From an uncultured Saprospiraceae bacterium (GTDB taxonomy: Bacteria > Bacteroidota > Bacteroidia > Chitinophagales > Saprospiraceae): a stretch of DNA of 5,837 nt. Both the position numbers and the translations under genes were made by a program. Position 1 is the stretch's first letter. Every line of letters begins with the position of its first letter. The notes beneath the pieces were generated by a model that saw only the letters and a program-made list of their open reading frames with translations, was not told where the DNA came from and did not search any database. The stretch spans positions 1 through 5,837 of the forward strand of contig CALGLY010000246.1 of NCBI GenBank assembly GCA_937959095.1, read 5' to 3'. This document shows positions 5,815 through 5,837 of this stretch, piece by piece.

Positions 5815-5837
5815 AGGAACGAGACATAAATAAATGT
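5812..5837 (+). repeat. Second copy of the palindromic repeat, cut by the window end
   Basis: These 26 bases match 4460-4485 at 23 positions, in the same orientation and including AAATAAATGT. Only the left arm and the first loop bases are inside the window. One difference (A at 5814 where copy 1 has T at 4462) would restore a base pair that is mismatched in copy 1. The other two differences lie in the arm, at 5822 and 5825. Confidence 0.65.

Noticed and set aside
5680..5823. A 43-codon-range + strand ORF starting at the ATG at 5680
   Set aside because: It runs through the palindrome and the inverted-repeat end, has low-complexity composition, lacks a recognisable motif, and has no promoter or start signal.

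Overview
The window looks like chromosomal DNA of a member of the Bacteroidota. The grounds are a truncated membrane sensor of the type that carries a triple-tyrosine (Y_Y_Y) domain and a helix-turn-helix, a TraR/DksA-like protein of the form common in that phylum, AT-rich spacers, and start codons with no Shine-Dalgarno sequence at the usual distance. The class cannot be fixed from the sequence; a Saprospiria- or Cytophagia-like origin is a guess. All five supported genes are on the + strand.

Layout. Positions 3-1046 are the 3' part of a sensor/regulator gene that begins before the window. It ends at a clear intrinsic terminator (1103-1137). The 317-base gap 1047-1363 also holds a weaker AT-rich hairpin (1207-1234) and one poor promoter candidate (1281-1313); the rest is featureless AT-rich DNA. 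A small TraR/DksA-like regulator with a degenerate zinc finger follows (1364-1750). Three enzyme genes come next: a probable circularly permuted ATP-grasp ligase (1837-3279), a glutathione-synthetase-like (GshB-type) ATP-grasp ligase (3323-4333), and a zinc-dependent deacylase of the succinylglutamate desuccinylase/aspartoacylase family (4547-5518). The gaps between them hold hairpins: a dyad with an SD-like half (1796-1815), a GC-rich hairpin without a U-run (3286-3308), and two strong palindromes in tandem (4385-4450 and 4460-4517).

The last 319 bases (5519-5837) hold no credible gene. They contain an inverted repeat and a stem-loop just after the deacylase gene, a roughly 167-bp stretch bounded by imperfect inverted repeats with an internal palindrome (possible MITE), and, at the window edge, the start of a second copy of the 4460-4517 palindrome. 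That repeat is therefore dispersed and flanks the deacylase gene in direct orientation.

How the genes may work together (inference). Two ATP-grasp ligases and one metallo-deacylase side by side suggest a pathway that builds and trims an amide- or peptide-linked small molecule, or modifies a peptide. The GshB resemblance makes a glutathione-like compound conceivable, but no gshA-type ligase is seen here and the substrates cannot be read from the sequence. Most worth checking are the circular permutation of the first ligase and the conservation of this three-gene set.
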